DNA of 15,607 bases from Bacillota bacterium. Its GTDB lineage: Bacteria; Bacillota; Clostridia; Lachnospirales; WQUN01. The first letter of the stretch is position 1, and each line of letters starts with the position of its first letter. The notes under the pieces were generated by a model. The model was given only the letters and a program-made list of their open reading frames with translations. It was not told where the DNA came from and searched no databases. Shown piece by piece: positions 6,397 to 14,011 of the stretch. Location: the NCBI GenBank assembly GCA_009782085.1, contig WQUN01000045.1, forward strand, positions 1 through 15,607. The letters are read 5' to 3'. A program made the translations under genes and the position numbers.

Positions 6397-7281
6397 ATGC
6401 AATACATCCTCCTATTTTTAGAGGGCGTTATAACCTTCATTTCGCCCTGCCTGCTGCCGATGCTCCCGATATACGTTTCGTATTTCGCCGGCGGCGCGCC
6501 GGGGCCGAAAGACGCGACCGCCGTCAGCGGGCCGGGGCGGGAAGGGGCGATTGACGGCGCCGCGCCTCGGCATAACAGCGGCCCGCCGACCGATACGGCG
6601 CCTTTCGCAAGCCGCGACAGCCGCCCTGATAGCCAGCCGCGGCAATACGGCGGCGCGCTGGCCGATACGGCGCGGCGGCGCGGCGCGCCCAACGGGACGC
6701 GGCCGGCGCAGGAGATAGGCCGCCGCGGGGCCGCCATTAAAAACGCCCTGGGCTTCGTCGCCGGCTTCACGCTGGTTTTCATTGTAATGGGCGCGTTCGC
6801 CGGGACGGTCGGCCGGGCGCTGCAGCGGCACGGCGCGGCGGTGAACATCGTGACCGGGCTGATAGTGATCCTGTTCGGGCTAAACTTCCTCGGAGTCCTG
6901 GACATCCCGTTTCTTAACCGCTGGTCGGGCCGCGGCGCGAACGTCGGCAATCTCGGCTTTTTCTCGTCGGCGCTGTTCGGCATGGTCTTTTCGATCGGCT
7001 GGACGCCTTGCGTCGGCGCGTTCCTCGGCTCGGCGCTGATGCTGGCCTCCCAAAGGGGCTCCGCGGCCCAGGGAACGCTGATGCTGCTGGCCTTCTCGCT
7101 CGGACTGGGCGTCCCGTTCCTCGCGAGCGCCGTATTGATAGACCGGCTGAAGGGCGCGTTCGATTTCATCAAGCGCAACTACAGGGTCATAAACGCCGTG
7201 TCCGGCGGGTTCCTCGTGCTCATGGGGATACTCATGATGACGGGGTTCATGGGGAAGTTTTTATCGCTGCTGAGTTTTTAA
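6397..7281 (+). CDS. ccdA: CcdA/DsbD-type cytochrome c biogenesis transmembrane protein
   Basis: 294 residues. It is a membrane carrier of electrons from cytoplasmic thioredoxin to thiol proteins outside the membrane. The family signature ITFISPCLLPMLPIY (12-26) holds Cys18 and the partner GWTPCVGAFLG (201-211) holds Cys205; these two form the transmembrane redox pair. Hydrophobic segments lie at about 2-33, 115-139, 148-170, 187-222, 228-248 and 264-288. Residues 34-112 are an unusual, long, hydrophilic, Pro/Gly/Arg-rich loop (PGPKDATAVSGPGREGAIDG and onward) where family members have a short connection. The ribosome site is weak (GGGGAC). Twenty-six bases after its stop begins a TlpA-like thioredoxin, its natural partner. 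Confidence 0.9.
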   Translation: MQYILLFLEGVITFISPCLLPMLPIYVSYFAGGAPGPKDATAVSGPGREGAIDGAAPRHNSGPPTDTAPFASRDSRPDSQPRQYGGALADTARRRGAPNGTRPAQEIGRRGAAIKNALGFVAGFTLVFIVMGAFAGTVGRALQRHGAAVNIVTGLIVILFGLNFLGVLDIPFLNRWSGRGANVGNLGFFSSALFGMVFSIGWTPCVGAFLGSALMLASQRGSAAQGTLMLLAFSLGLGVPFLASAVLIDRLKGAFDFIKRNYRVINAVSGGFLVLMGILMMTGFMGKFLSLLSF

Positions 7282-7307
7282 GACGATTTGATAATAAGGA
7301 GGCCGTC

Positions 7308-7889
7308 ATGCCCAACAAATTCAAGCCGCTCCTCGGGATACTGATTTTCGCCGCGTTTATCGGCGTCGCGTCCTTCGCCTACGGCAGGCTGCGCGAGAAA
7401 AGCGCCCCGCTTGACGTCCTGCCGTCCGAAAGCCCCGGCTCGCAAAACCAGTCCGGTGCAAAACGGACGGCCGCCCCGGATTTCACGGTGCTCGACGCGG
7501 ATGGGAAGGAGGTCAGGCTGTCCGATCTCTTCGGAAAGCCAATCGTCCTGAACTTCTGGGCCTCCTGGTGCCCGCCGTGCAGGGGGGAGATGCCCGATTT
7601 CGACAAGGTCTACGGGGAGGTGAAAGACGACATAAATTTCGTGATGGTCGACATGACAGACGGACAGCGCGAGACGCAGGCGACCGGCGCGAAATTCGCG
7701 GCGGATCAGGGCTTCGCCTTCCCCGTCTACTTTGACACAAAGGGCGAGGCCGCCGGCGCATACGGGGTCACGTCGATCCCCAGCACTGTCTTTATCGACA
7801 GGGACGGCTTTATAGTTGCGGGGGCCGAGGGCGCGCTGGACGAGAAAACGCTGCGAAAAGGCGTCGGGATGATAAGCGGGGGAGAATAG
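7308..7889 (+). CDS. TlpA/ResA-like membrane-anchored thioredoxin
   Basis: 193 residues. A signal anchor at 7-24 (PLLGILIFAAFIGVASFAYG) is followed by a flexible Ser/Pro/Gln linker to about 55 and an AhpC/TSA-Redoxin fold domain: APDFTVLDADGKEVRLSDLF, then FWASWCPPCRGEMPDF with the active-site C88-P-P-C91, and the cis-proline loop SIPST (156-160) followed by VFIDRDG. It should reduce disulfides or apocytochromes outside the membrane, recharged by the CcdA protein encoded just upstream. I took the ATG at 7308 because AAGGAGG sits 5-6 nt before it; the open frame extends upstream into ccdA without any support. No cytochrome c genes are nearby, so general extracytoplasmic thiol reduction is the safer reading. 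Confidence 0.93.
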   Translation: MPNKFKPLLGILIFAAFIGVASFAYGRLREKSAPLDVLPSESPGSQNQSGAKRTAAPDFTVLDADGKEVRLSDLFGKPIVLNFWASWCPPCRGEMPDFDKVYGEVKDDINFVMVDMTDGQRETQATGAKFAADQGFAFPVYFDTKGEAAGAYGVTSIPSTVFIDRDGFIVAGAEGALDEKTLRKGVGMISGGE

Positions 7890-7966
7890 GCAGACGCTAC
7901 CAATGTAAATACGTTAAGGCTTTAGGGCACGGCAAACAATTTTTCAGAGAAATGCACAAACCATTT

Positions 7967-8063
7967 GTAGGGCAGGGGCTCTGCCCCTGCCGTTATTGAT
8001 TCCGCAACCACATCTTTCTGAGGGGTTTTGTGTTTTTCGGCGGGAGCAGAGCCCCCGCACTAC
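7967..8063. repeat. 97-bp MITE-like element with hairpin ends (GTAG hairpin copies 2 and 3)
   Basis: Two GTAG-type hairpins face each other. Left: GTAG, then GGCAGGGGC/GCCCCTGCC (7971-7979, 7983-7991) with loop TCT. Right: an inverted copy at 8038-8063 ending CTAC. The outer 29 bases of the two ends, read inward, agree at 24 positions. Between them are 45 nt without coding potential. The plan (short, terminal inverted repeats, no gene) is that of a non-autonomous mobile element; no clear target duplication is visible. It lies between tlpA and the APH pseudogene. Confidence 0.72.
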
Positions 8064-8082
8064 GAATATTCATCGTCGCCTT

Positions 8083-8388
8083 ATGCAAATTCACGGAAAA
8101 TTGATTGCTGTGGCTTTAGGGAGGGTAAACGCGTTAATCGAATACTACTCTGTAAATTGTCTGTTCACCTGCTGCTCGGAGAGATTTGGCGATTGTGTCT
8201 TAAAGATTTTCGGCTGCAGTTACGAATGGTATATTGACGAAGTCAGAGTGCTGCGCGAGCTAAACGGACAGCACAATTACGTTCGCGCTTATGAGTGTGA
8301 CTAGGAACGCGGCGCTTTGCTTTTGGAACGCATTCAACCCGGAACAACCTTAAAGACGGAGCCGAATCCGCCAAATGGGAGGAAATGA
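8083..8388 (+). pseudogene. Remnant of an aminoglycoside phosphotransferase (APH(6)/hydroxyurea kinase type)
   Basis: Reading from ATG 8083, the frame gives ERFGDCVLKIFGCSYEWYID then EVRVLRELNGQHNYVRAYECD, an in-frame TAG at 8302-8304, and then ERGALLLERIQPGTTLK. Together these look like the N-lobe of an APH(6)-type kinase: the beta-3 lysine (VLKI), the helix-C glutamate region, and the family hallmark GALLLER-x-x-PG-x-x-L after the hinge. After PGTTLK the coding sense seems to shift by one base (DGAESAKWEEMKIAGK is readable in another frame near 8354-8398), and nothing of the C-lobe with the catalytic HGD motif follows. One stop, one probable frameshift and loss of about two thirds of the protein make it non-functional. 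Family recognition is by memory of the motif. Confidence 0.6.
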
Positions 8389-8426
8389 AAATTGCCGGAA
8401 AATGTCTCCCCTGTACAACGCGTCTC

Positions 8427-8455
8427 TTGACGAAAACCGCCGCAGGATTTATATT
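8427..8455 (+). promoter_or_regulatory. Sigma-A promoter of the acyl-CoA synthetase gene
   Basis: TTGACG (8427-8432), a 17-nt spacer and TATATT (8450-8455) match consensus at 5/6 in both boxes. The expected transcript start is near 8462, giving a leader of about 50 nt before ATG 8512. Confidence 0.72.
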
Positions 8456-8511
8456 GTAGTTATTGCATTAACAGTCGCAGAGAACAGCCCGAGAGGAGCC
8501 GGCCCGATTTT

Positions 8512-10161
8512 ATGCCTATTACCGAGATACTGGCCAAAAACGCCGAATTATACGGAGACATGATATGCCTAACGGAGATTAATCCCGAAGCGGAGCCAAA
8601 GCGCGAGCCGCCCTGGAAAGAGCTCGCGCTGGTGGAGACGGCGCACGACGTCCGCTACCGGAAGGAACTCAGCTGGCGCGCGTTCGACGAAATGGCCAAC
8701 CAGTTCGCGAACCTGCTTATCGCCCGCGGGGTCAGGCGCGGCGACAAGGTAGGGATTTTGCTGATGAACTGCATCGAATGGCTGCCTATCTATTTCGGCG
8801 CGCTTAAATCCGGCGCGATCGCCGTGCCGCTCAATTTCAGGTACTCCTCCGACGAGATAAAATACGCACTGGACCTGGCCGACGTCTCCGTCCTGATTTT
8901 CGGCCCGGAGTTTACAGACCGCATGGCGGCGATAAAGGACGATTTGCCGAAGCTGCGCGCGATATACTACGTGGGGGTCGGCAGGCCGGATTTTGCCGAG
9001 AGCTACGAGCTTTCCGCCGGCGCCCAGCCCGCCGCCGCGCCCGAAGCGGCGCTCACGGACGACGACGAGGCGGCGATCTACTTTTCCTCCGGGACGACCG
9101 GGCTCCCCAAGGCCATATTGCACACTCACCGAAGCCTTGTGCATTCCTGCAAAGTCGAGCAAAACCACCACCGTCAGTCGCACGGCGACGTCTTTCTCTG
9201 TATCCCGCCGCTCTACCACACCGGAGCCAAGATGCACTGGTTCGGGAGCTTCCTCGTCGGCGGCGCGGCGGTTTTGCTGCGCGGCACCCGCCCGAAGTGG
9301 ATAATCGAGACGGCGGCGAACGAGCGCGCGACGATCGTATGGCTTCTGGTGCCCTGGGCGCAGGACATACTGGATGCGATCGAGTCCGGGGAGATCAATC
9401 CCGCGGACTACGACCTCAGCGCGCTGAGGCTCATGCACATCGGCGCGCAGCCGGTTCCGCCGAGCCTTATCAGGCGCTGGAAAAGCTATTTCCCGGCCCA
9501 CCAGTACGACACGAACTACGGCCTATCCGAGTCGATCGGGCCGGGCGCGGTGCATCTGGGCATAGAGAACATACACAAGGTCGGCGCCATCGGCAAGGCC
9601 GGCTACGGCTGGAAAGCCAGGATCGTCGACGAGCGCGGCGAAGACGTGAAACAGGGCGGCGTCGGCGAGCTGATCCTGGCGGGCGACGGCGTGATGAAGT
9701 GCTATTACAAGGACCCGGAGGCCACGGCCGCCTCGCTCAAAAACGGCTGGCTGTACACCGGCGACATGGCGGCCGCGGACGAGGACGGCTTTATCTTCCT
9801 TGTGGACAGGAAAAAGGACGTGGTCATAACCGGCGGCGAGAACATCTACCCCGTGCAGATCGAGGACTTTTTGCGCGGATATAATAAAATCAAGGACGCG
9901 GCCGTGATCGGCCTGGCAGACCACAGGCTCGGGGAGATCGCCGCGGCGATCGTCGAGATCAAGCCGGGCATGGAGTGCACGGAGGCGGAGATAACGCGGT
10001 TCTGCGAACAGCTTCCGCGCTATAAGCGCCCCCGCAGGATCATCTTCGACAGCGTCCCCAGGAACGCCACCGGGAAAATCGAAAAGCCGAAGCTCCGGGA
10101 GAAATACGGCGCGGGGAACGTGGTCAGGACGCAGACGGAGACGGAGAACGGGATATGGTGA
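8512..10161 (+). CDS. AMP-forming acyl-CoA synthetase (class I adenylate-forming enzyme)
   Basis: 549 residues, the usual length. It activates a carboxylic acid with ATP to an acyl-AMP, then forms the CoA thioester. Motifs in order: P-loop YFSSGTTGLPKA (190-201), YGLSES (336-341), YTGDMA (415-420), the hinge region DRKKDVVITGGENIYP (432-447) and the C-terminal catalytic lysine in ATGKIEKPK (Lys522). The closest feel is to fatty-acyl or aromatic-acyl CoA ligases; the substrate cannot be fixed from sequence. I kept ATG 8512 because MPITEILAKNAELYGD is the normal N-terminal helix of the family, although the GGAG is 13 nt away; the ATG at 8561 would remove that helix. It stands alone, with its own promoter upstream and a convergent neighbour downstream. 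Confidence 0.93.
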   Translation: MPITEILAKNAELYGDMICLTEINPEAEPKREPPWKELALVETAHDVRYRKELSWRAFDEMANQFANLLIARGVRRGDKVGILLMNCIEWLPIYFGALKSGAIAVPLNFRYSSDEIKYALDLADVSVLIFGPEFTDRMAAIKDDLPKLRAIYYVGVGRPDFAESYELSAGAQPAAAPEAALTDDDEAAIYFSSGTTGLPKAILHTHRSLVHSCKVEQNHHRQSHGDVFLCIPPLYHTGAKMHWFGSFLVGGAAVLLRGTRPKWIIETAANERATIVWLLVPWAQDILDAIESGEINPADYDLSALRLMHIGAQPVPPSLIRRWKSYFPAHQYDTNYGLSESIGPGAVHLGIENIHKVGAIGKAGYGWKARIVDERGEDVKQGGVGELILAGDGVMKCYYKDPEATAASLKNGWLYTGDMAAADEDGFIFLVDRKKDVVITGGENIYPVQIEDFLRGYNKIKDAAVIGLADHRLGEIAAAIVEIKPGMECTEAEITRFCEQLPRYKRPRRIIFDSVPRNATGKIEKPKLREKYGAGNVVRTQTETENGIW

Positions 10162-10177
10162 TTATAACACCAATAAG

Positions 10178-10195
10178 AAACGCCCTTTGGCGTTT
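10178..10195. terminator. Candidate bidirectional terminator between convergent genes
   Basis: A 7-bp stem AAACGCC/GGCGTTT (10178-10184, 10189-10195) with loop CTTT lies between the acyl-CoA synthetase stop (10161) and the dnaC-like stop (10210). The arms themselves supply short A/T tracts on both strands. It is small, so efficiency may be modest. Confidence 0.5.
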
Positions 10196-10209
10196 TGCGG
10201 CGCTTCCGC

Positions 10210-11211
10210 TCACTGTTTCAAGCCGCCTATGCCGTACCTTTTCGCTATGCGTATGTCTTTCCCGATGAATTTCAGCCTTTTGTAGTGCCCGAAAAGCCGG
10301 CTCAGTATCCGCTCCGAATACTGGCTCTCGAAATCCGCCAGCGTCAGGTTCGTGGATATGACGGTCGGCTTTTTTTGCAGCAGGCGCGTGTTGATGACGT
10401 TAAACAGCTCCGACGCGGTCAGGACGGTCGGGAATTCGGCGCCGAGGTCGTCGATGATCAGCAGATCGACCTCCGTCAGCGCCTCGATCGTCTCGTCGGG
10501 CGCGGACATGCCGTCCCTGTTGAACCTGTAGTCTTCGATGGCCTTGAAGACGCGCGGCGCGGTCACGTAGAGCACCGTCCGGCCCCGCTCCAGGAGCTCT
10601 TTGGCCACGCAATTGCACAAAAACGTCTTGCCCAGCCCGGGTTCCCCGTAAAACAGCAGGTTCGCGAATTCCTCGTCAAATTTGGCGACGAAGTCCACGC
10701 AGGTCCTGTGGATCATCTTCATCTGCTCCAGAGGGGACACTCCCTCGGAGGAAATGACCTGGCCGCCGTAATATTTGAAATCGAACGTGTCGAAATTTTC
10801 CTCCGCGATGGCGTTTTTTACGTTCGACAGGTCGTAATATTTCTCGATAAGGCTTTGCCTGAGGCAGGCGCACATCTGGCCGCCGGCGTAGCCCGTGTCC
10901 CCGCATTTTTCGCAGGCGTACGCGCCGGAGGTCAAAAAATCGGGCGCAAACCCGGATTCCGCGATGAGAACGGCCCTTTCCTCCCTCAGCCCGGCGCTCG
11001 CGGCCCTACGCGCGCCGATTTCGCCCGGCTTCCCGCTTATGGCGATCCGCGCCAGGTTCAGGCCGGTAAGCCGAAGCTCCTCGTCGATCTCGGCGAGCCT
11101 CGGGCAGGCGGCGTACATTTCCGCGAGCCTCTTAGCCACGCGGGCGTCCCCGCGTTCGCGGCGCTTATCGTATTCCTTCAGGACTTCCCGCAGGACAGAC
11201 CGATAGCCCAT
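10210..11211 (-). CDS. DnaC/DnaI-like replicative helicase loader (AAA+ ATPase)
   Basis: 333 residues. The N-terminal 1-95 is a helical region rich in Arg/Glu. Next is a small zinc-type cluster, C100-x2-C103-x10-C114-x-C116 (AYACEKCGDTGYAGGQMCAC), as in DnaI. The AAA+ core has Walker A GEPGLGKT (189-196), Walker B LLIIDDLG (250-257), sensor 1 STN (286-288) and SERILSRL (299-306), which contains the likely arginine finger. DnaI-type proteins load the DnaB/DnaC hexameric helicase onto single-stranded DNA at initiation and at fork restart. The ATG at 11211 overlaps the stop of the DnaD-like gene (TAATG), so both are made together; DnaD and DnaI act in the same primosome in Bacillus. Confidence 0.92.
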   Translation of the reverse strand: MGYRSVLREVLKEYDKRRERGDARVAKRLAEMYAACPRLAEIDEELRLTGLNLARIAISGKPGEIGARRAASAGLREERAVLIAESGFAPDFLTSGAYACEKCGDTGYAGGQMCACLRQSLIEKYYDLSNVKNAIAEENFDTFDFKYYGGQVISSEGVSPLEQMKMIHRTCVDFVAKFDEEFANLLFYGEPGLGKTFLCNCVAKELLERGRTVLYVTAPRVFKAIEDYRFNRDGMSAPDETIEALTEVDLLIIDDLGAEFPTVLTASELFNVINTRLLQKKPTVISTNLTLADFESQYSERILSRLFGHYKRLKFIGKDIRIAKRYGIGGLKQ

Positions 11212-12335
11212 TATCCTTCCACCGACCGCTTCAGATACTCGCTCTCCAGCTTTTCCATCATATCGTAGTCGATTTCCCTTTGCTTGAAGTTGACAAAGCG
11301 GTTTTGTCTCGGTTTCGCCTTAGAGTTGGCCGAAAGCGGGGACGAGGCCGAAGTCTCGGTCTTTTTAGCCGCCTCCTTTTTCATAGCGAAGCTCGCGGCG
11401 TCGGCCCTGACGCCGTCGACGGTGCGGATGCCCTGCTTGTTCCAGTCCTGGAGGATCGTGTTCACATATGTGATTTTCGGCTTCCCGAGCTGGACGGCGG
11501 TTTTGTCGCAGGCCTCCAGGATCACGTCCATAGGCATTTCATACTCCAACAGCCACTTGTCCATATACCTCCGCTGGGAGACCGACGGGAAGACGCCGCC
11601 CGCGCCCAGGGCCTGCATGATCTTCCTGTAGTCCCCTGCGCAGGTCTGCACATATTCCTCGGCCTTTTCCAGGGTACGCACGTCGTTCTCGGCCCAGTCG
11701 ATCGCCACTTTCTCGATATAGCGAAGGTCTCGGCGGTCGTGGTCGGCGCAGTAGGAGAACAGGAAGCGGATCACGTCCAAAGGCAGCCGCAGCCACTCGT
11801 AAAGCCCGAATATCACGTTCAGATCGTGATAGGCCAGATACTTCCCCAGCGCGTCCTGGGCGTAGGCGAAAAGCTCCGCTATCTCCGCGCTCTGCTGCTG
11901 GTACGTCTCGAGCTCCTTCACGGTGTACTGCGGCCTGGTCGAGAGTATGAACGTCTTGGCGGGGGCGGGCTGCCCGCGCTTGGCGGGGGCGGGCGCGGTT
12001 TCGGCGGGTTTCCCGCTCTTGCATCTGACCGGCAAAAAGCTCACGCAGAGGTCGCCCGTGCAGTCGCCCGGGCCGCCGTCCTTCTCGCGGAAGCGCAGGT
12101 CGATGAGCCCTTCCCGCTCCCAATGCTTCCAGGCGTTCACCACGTCGGTCTCGAGTATGTTCAGCTCCGCCCCTATCTCGGCCGTCGAGAGGCCGCCGTC
12201 CCCCTCCATGCACCGGCGCAGGCCGTAGATATAGACGAGCGAAAACACGGGGTTGGCCTTGGTCATGTACTGGTCGATGAACAGGTTCGGGATCGGCGTA
12301 TTTTGGAATTCGCAGGTGAGTTTTATGTTGGACAT
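11211..12335 (-). CDS. DnaD-domain replication initiation protein
   Basis: 374 residues. Residues 1-85 look like a winged-helix DNA-binding domain (ANPVFSLVYIYGLRR; LSTAEIGAELNILETDVVNA; WEREGLIDLRF). A Pro/Ala/Lys linker (111-130, APAPAKRGQPAPAK) leads to two DnaD-type helical domains at about 150-233 and 236-305. Both carry the DnaD C-terminal motif Y-x3-I/V-x3-W: YIEKVAIDW (206-214) and YVNTILQDW (290-298). The tail ends FVNFKQREIDYDMMEKLESE (347-366). DnaD proteins bind and remodel DNA and recruit the helicase loader at oriC and at PriA restart sites. The ATG at 12335 follows a GGGGGA ribosome site. Operon with the helicase loader downstream; murC lies upstream on the same strand, across a structured gap. 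Confidence 0.9.
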   Translation of the reverse strand: MSNIKLTCEFQNTPIPNLFIDQYMTKANPVFSLVYIYGLRRCMEGDGGLSTAEIGAELNILETDVVNAWKHWEREGLIDLRFREKDGGPGDCTGDLCVSFLPVRCKSGKPAETAPAPAKRGQPAPAKTFILSTRPQYTVKELETYQQQSAEIAELFAYAQDALGKYLAYHDLNVIFGLYEWLRLPLDVIRFLFSYCADHDRRDLRYIEKVAIDWAENDVRTLEKAEEYVQTCAGDYRKIMQALGAGGVFPSVSQRRYMDKWLLEYEMPMDVILEACDKTAVQLGKPKITYVNTILQDWNKQGIRTVDGVRADAASFAMKKEAAKKTETSASSPLSANSKAKPRQNRFVNFKQREIDYDMMEKLESEYLKRSVEG

Positions 12336-12372
12336 GTTTTTCCCCCGTACTTATCTATGCTTCTCTTATCTA

Positions 12373-12400
12373 AATATACACCATCTGTTTTTCCCCGCAA
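12373..12400 (-). promoter_or_regulatory. Candidate promoter of the dnaD-dnaI-like operon
   Basis: Minus strand: TTGCGG (12400-12395), a 16-nt spacer and TATATT (12378-12373). The -10 is good and the -35 moderate. The transcript would start near 12366, about 30 nt before the ATG at 12335. Confidence 0.45.
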
Positions 12401-12453
12401 GAGAAAACTTGTACACACCAAAAACTGACGCGGAAATCCATGACCCGATCATG

Positions 12454-12516
12454 GGCCGGAAAAAAACCGTCAATCGGAGGTTTGCGAAACCGATCAAAAA
12501 CGGTTTTTTCCCGGCC
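12454..12516. terminator. Large stem-loop between murC and the dnaD-like gene (murC terminator candidate)
   Basis: Two 17-nt arms (12454-12470 and 12500-12516) pair at 16 of 17 positions and contain A7 and T6 tracts. The 29-nt loop holds an inner hairpin around GGTTTGCGAAACC. Read on the minus strand, the inner hairpin is followed by ACGGTTTTTTTCC, a plausible intrinsic terminator for murC. The outer pairing is an alternative fold that would bury the T tract, so attenuation is conceivable. Confidence 0.5.
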
Positions 12517-12521
12517 GAAAA

Positions 12522-12630
12522 TGTGGATATTGTTTATAACTCTGTGGATAACAGCTCCTCGCCCAGCAAATATATGTTTCCCGCCCCCATAGTTATCAAC
12601 ATTCCGTTGGGGACACAATTTTTATCCATG
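12522..12630. promoter_or_regulatory. Cluster of DnaA-box-like 9-mers at the end of murC
   Basis: TTATCCACA, a perfect DnaA box, is present on the minus strand at 12551-12543. Near matches are ATATCCACA (minus, 12530-12522), TTATCAACA (plus, 12593-12601), TTATCCATG (plus, 12622-12630) and, farther, TTGTACACA (12409-12417). Most lie within the murC reading frame and one falls in a codon run forced by protein sequence, so chance is a real alternative. Confidence 0.25.
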
Positions 12631-13934
12631 ATTTTTTTTGCCTCCGAAAAATTTTCGCAGTACGCCGCGTCCGTTCCGGAGCGTCTGACCTTGTCGGCCA
12701 ACTGCCGCGAACTGACCCCGTAGACGTTCTCCTCCCTGGCGGCGTAGATATCCAGGAACAGCGCCAGGTCGGCGTCTTTGAAGCTACCGGCGAAGTCGTC
12801 CATCAAATCGAACGTCCGCGAATAGGTGTGCGGCTGGAACGCGCAGACGATCTTCGCCGGCCGGGCCGCCTTCGCTGCGGCCAGATCGGCCTTGATCTCC
12901 GTCGGGTGGTGGGCGTAGCAGTCCACGACTTTCATTCCCCTGTACACGCCCTTGAACTCGAAGCGGCGCTTCGGCTCGTCGTAGTGGGAAAGCGCGGAGA
13001 TGATCTTTTCCGCCGGCACGCCCAGCGCATCCGAGGCGCAGAAAGCCGCGAGGGCGTTTTTCACGTGGTGGCCGCCCATCACCGACAGCTTCAGCCTGCC
13101 GGCCGTTTTCCCGTCCCTGACAATGTCAAACTCCGGGAACCCGTTGTCAAGGCTCATGTTTTCGGCCCTGACCCGCCCGTTTTCCCCGAAGGTGACGATT
13201 TTGCATTTCAGGCCCCCGGTTATCTCCTCCAGGTTTTCGATCCCGCCGTATATAACCAGCGCGCCGTTTTCATCGATGTTTCCGGCGAATTTCCGGAACG
13301 AGGCGCGTATCCCGTTTAGATCCCCGAAGTAATTCAAATGGTCCCTGTCGATATTCAAAATGATCCCGACAAAGGGGTAAAAATTCAGGAAGCTGTCCGT
13401 AAACTCGTCGGACTCCACGATAAAGAACTCCTTGCCTCCTATGAGGTAATTCCCGCCGATGCTGTCTAGATAGCCCCCGATGCTCACGGAAGGATCCAGC
13501 CCGGCCTCCAGAAAAACCGCCGTCAGCATGGACGTGGTGGTGGTCTTGCCGTGGGTGCCCGACACGCAGACCGGCTTTTGATACCCCTTCATCATGCCGC
13601 CCAGGAATTCCGCCCTCGTCTCGACGCGCAGGCCCATCTCCCGCGCGGCCGCAAGCTCCGGGTTGTCGGCGGCCACGGCGCCCGTGTAGACGACGAGGTC
13701 CAGGCCGCCGTTTTCCGGCGCGGCCTCCCTGCGCAGATTCCTGGCGTCGTGCCCCTGATATACAGTGATCCCGATGTCCCTAAGCCGTTTTGTCGCCGGG
13801 GATTCCGACCTGTCAGAACCGCAGGCGAAGCCCCCGCTCCTGTGCACTATCTCGGCCAGGCCGCTCATGCTGACCCCGCCGATTCCGATGAAGTATACCC
13901 GTTTGCCGGCTGTTTCGCTCGAAGTATTGATAAT
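12534..13934 (-). CDS. murC: UDP-N-acetylmuramate--L-alanine ligase
   Basis: About 466 residues from the chosen start. MurC adds L-alanine to UDP-MurNAc in the cytoplasm, the first amino acid of the peptidoglycan stem. Visible: nucleotide-binding VYFIGIGGVSMSGLAEI (13-29), SGTHGKTTTT (125-134, ATP P-loop), IVESDEFTDSFL, IILNIDRDHLNYFG, GGHHVKNALAAF and VVDCYAHHPTEIKADL. In the last motif the common DDY is DCY here. No ATG, GTG or TTG lies in frame at the expected place; the only such start upstream (ATG 14057) precedes the promoter and lacks a ribosome site. GAGG at 13942-13939 points to ATT (13934) or ATC (13931) as start. The dnaD-like gene follows 198 nt downstream. Confidence 0.93.
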   Translation of the reverse strand: MINTSSETAGKRVYFIGIGGVSMSGLAEIVHRSGGFACGSDRSESPATKRLRDIGITVYQGHDARNLRREAAPENGGLDLVVYTGAVAADNPELAAAREMGLRVETRAEFLGGMMKGYQKPVCVSGTHGKTTTTSMLTAVFLEAGLDPSVSIGGYLDSIGGNYLIGGKEFFIVESDEFTDSFLNFYPFVGIILNIDRDHLNYFGDLNGIRASFRKFAGNIDENGALVIYGGIENLEEITGGLKCKIVTFGENGRVRAENMSLDNGFPEFDIVRDGKTAGRLKLSVMGGHHVKNALAAFCASDALGVPAEKIISALSHYDEPKRRFEFKGVYRGMKVVDCYAHHPTEIKADLAAAKAARPAKIVCAFQPHTYSRTFDLMDDFAGSFKDADLALFLDIYAAREENVYGVSSRQLADKVRRSGTDAAYCENFSEAKKIMDKNCVPNGMLITMGAGNIYLLGEELLSTEL

Positions 13935-14011
13935 AAGACCTCGCTTCCGGTGGATTCCGAACCCGCGTCCGCATACGGACAGGGGATCTCGGGCGGATTC
14001 TGTGATATGGT

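Noticed and set aside
7008..7307. Upstream 100-codon extension of the TlpA-like protein
   Set aside because: It overlaps ccdA in another frame and lacks a ribosome site. The ATG at 7308 has AAGGAGG and starts a normal signal anchor.
8375..8563. Plus-strand 62-codon frame between the APH remnant and the acyl-CoA synthetase
   Set aside because: It spans the promoter of the synthetase and overlaps its first codons; no ribosome site or recognisable sequence.
11280..12428. Long plus-strand open frame (382 codons) opposite the dnaD-like gene, and another (10195-11268) opposite the dnaC-like gene
   Set aside because: Antisense frames in high-GC DNA. The minus-strand products have clear family motifs and coupled starts; the plus-strand translations have none.
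12522..12630. Replication origin
   Set aside because: Only one perfect DnaA box, mostly inside murC, with no AT-rich unwinding region of usual size and no dnaA or dnaN nearby.
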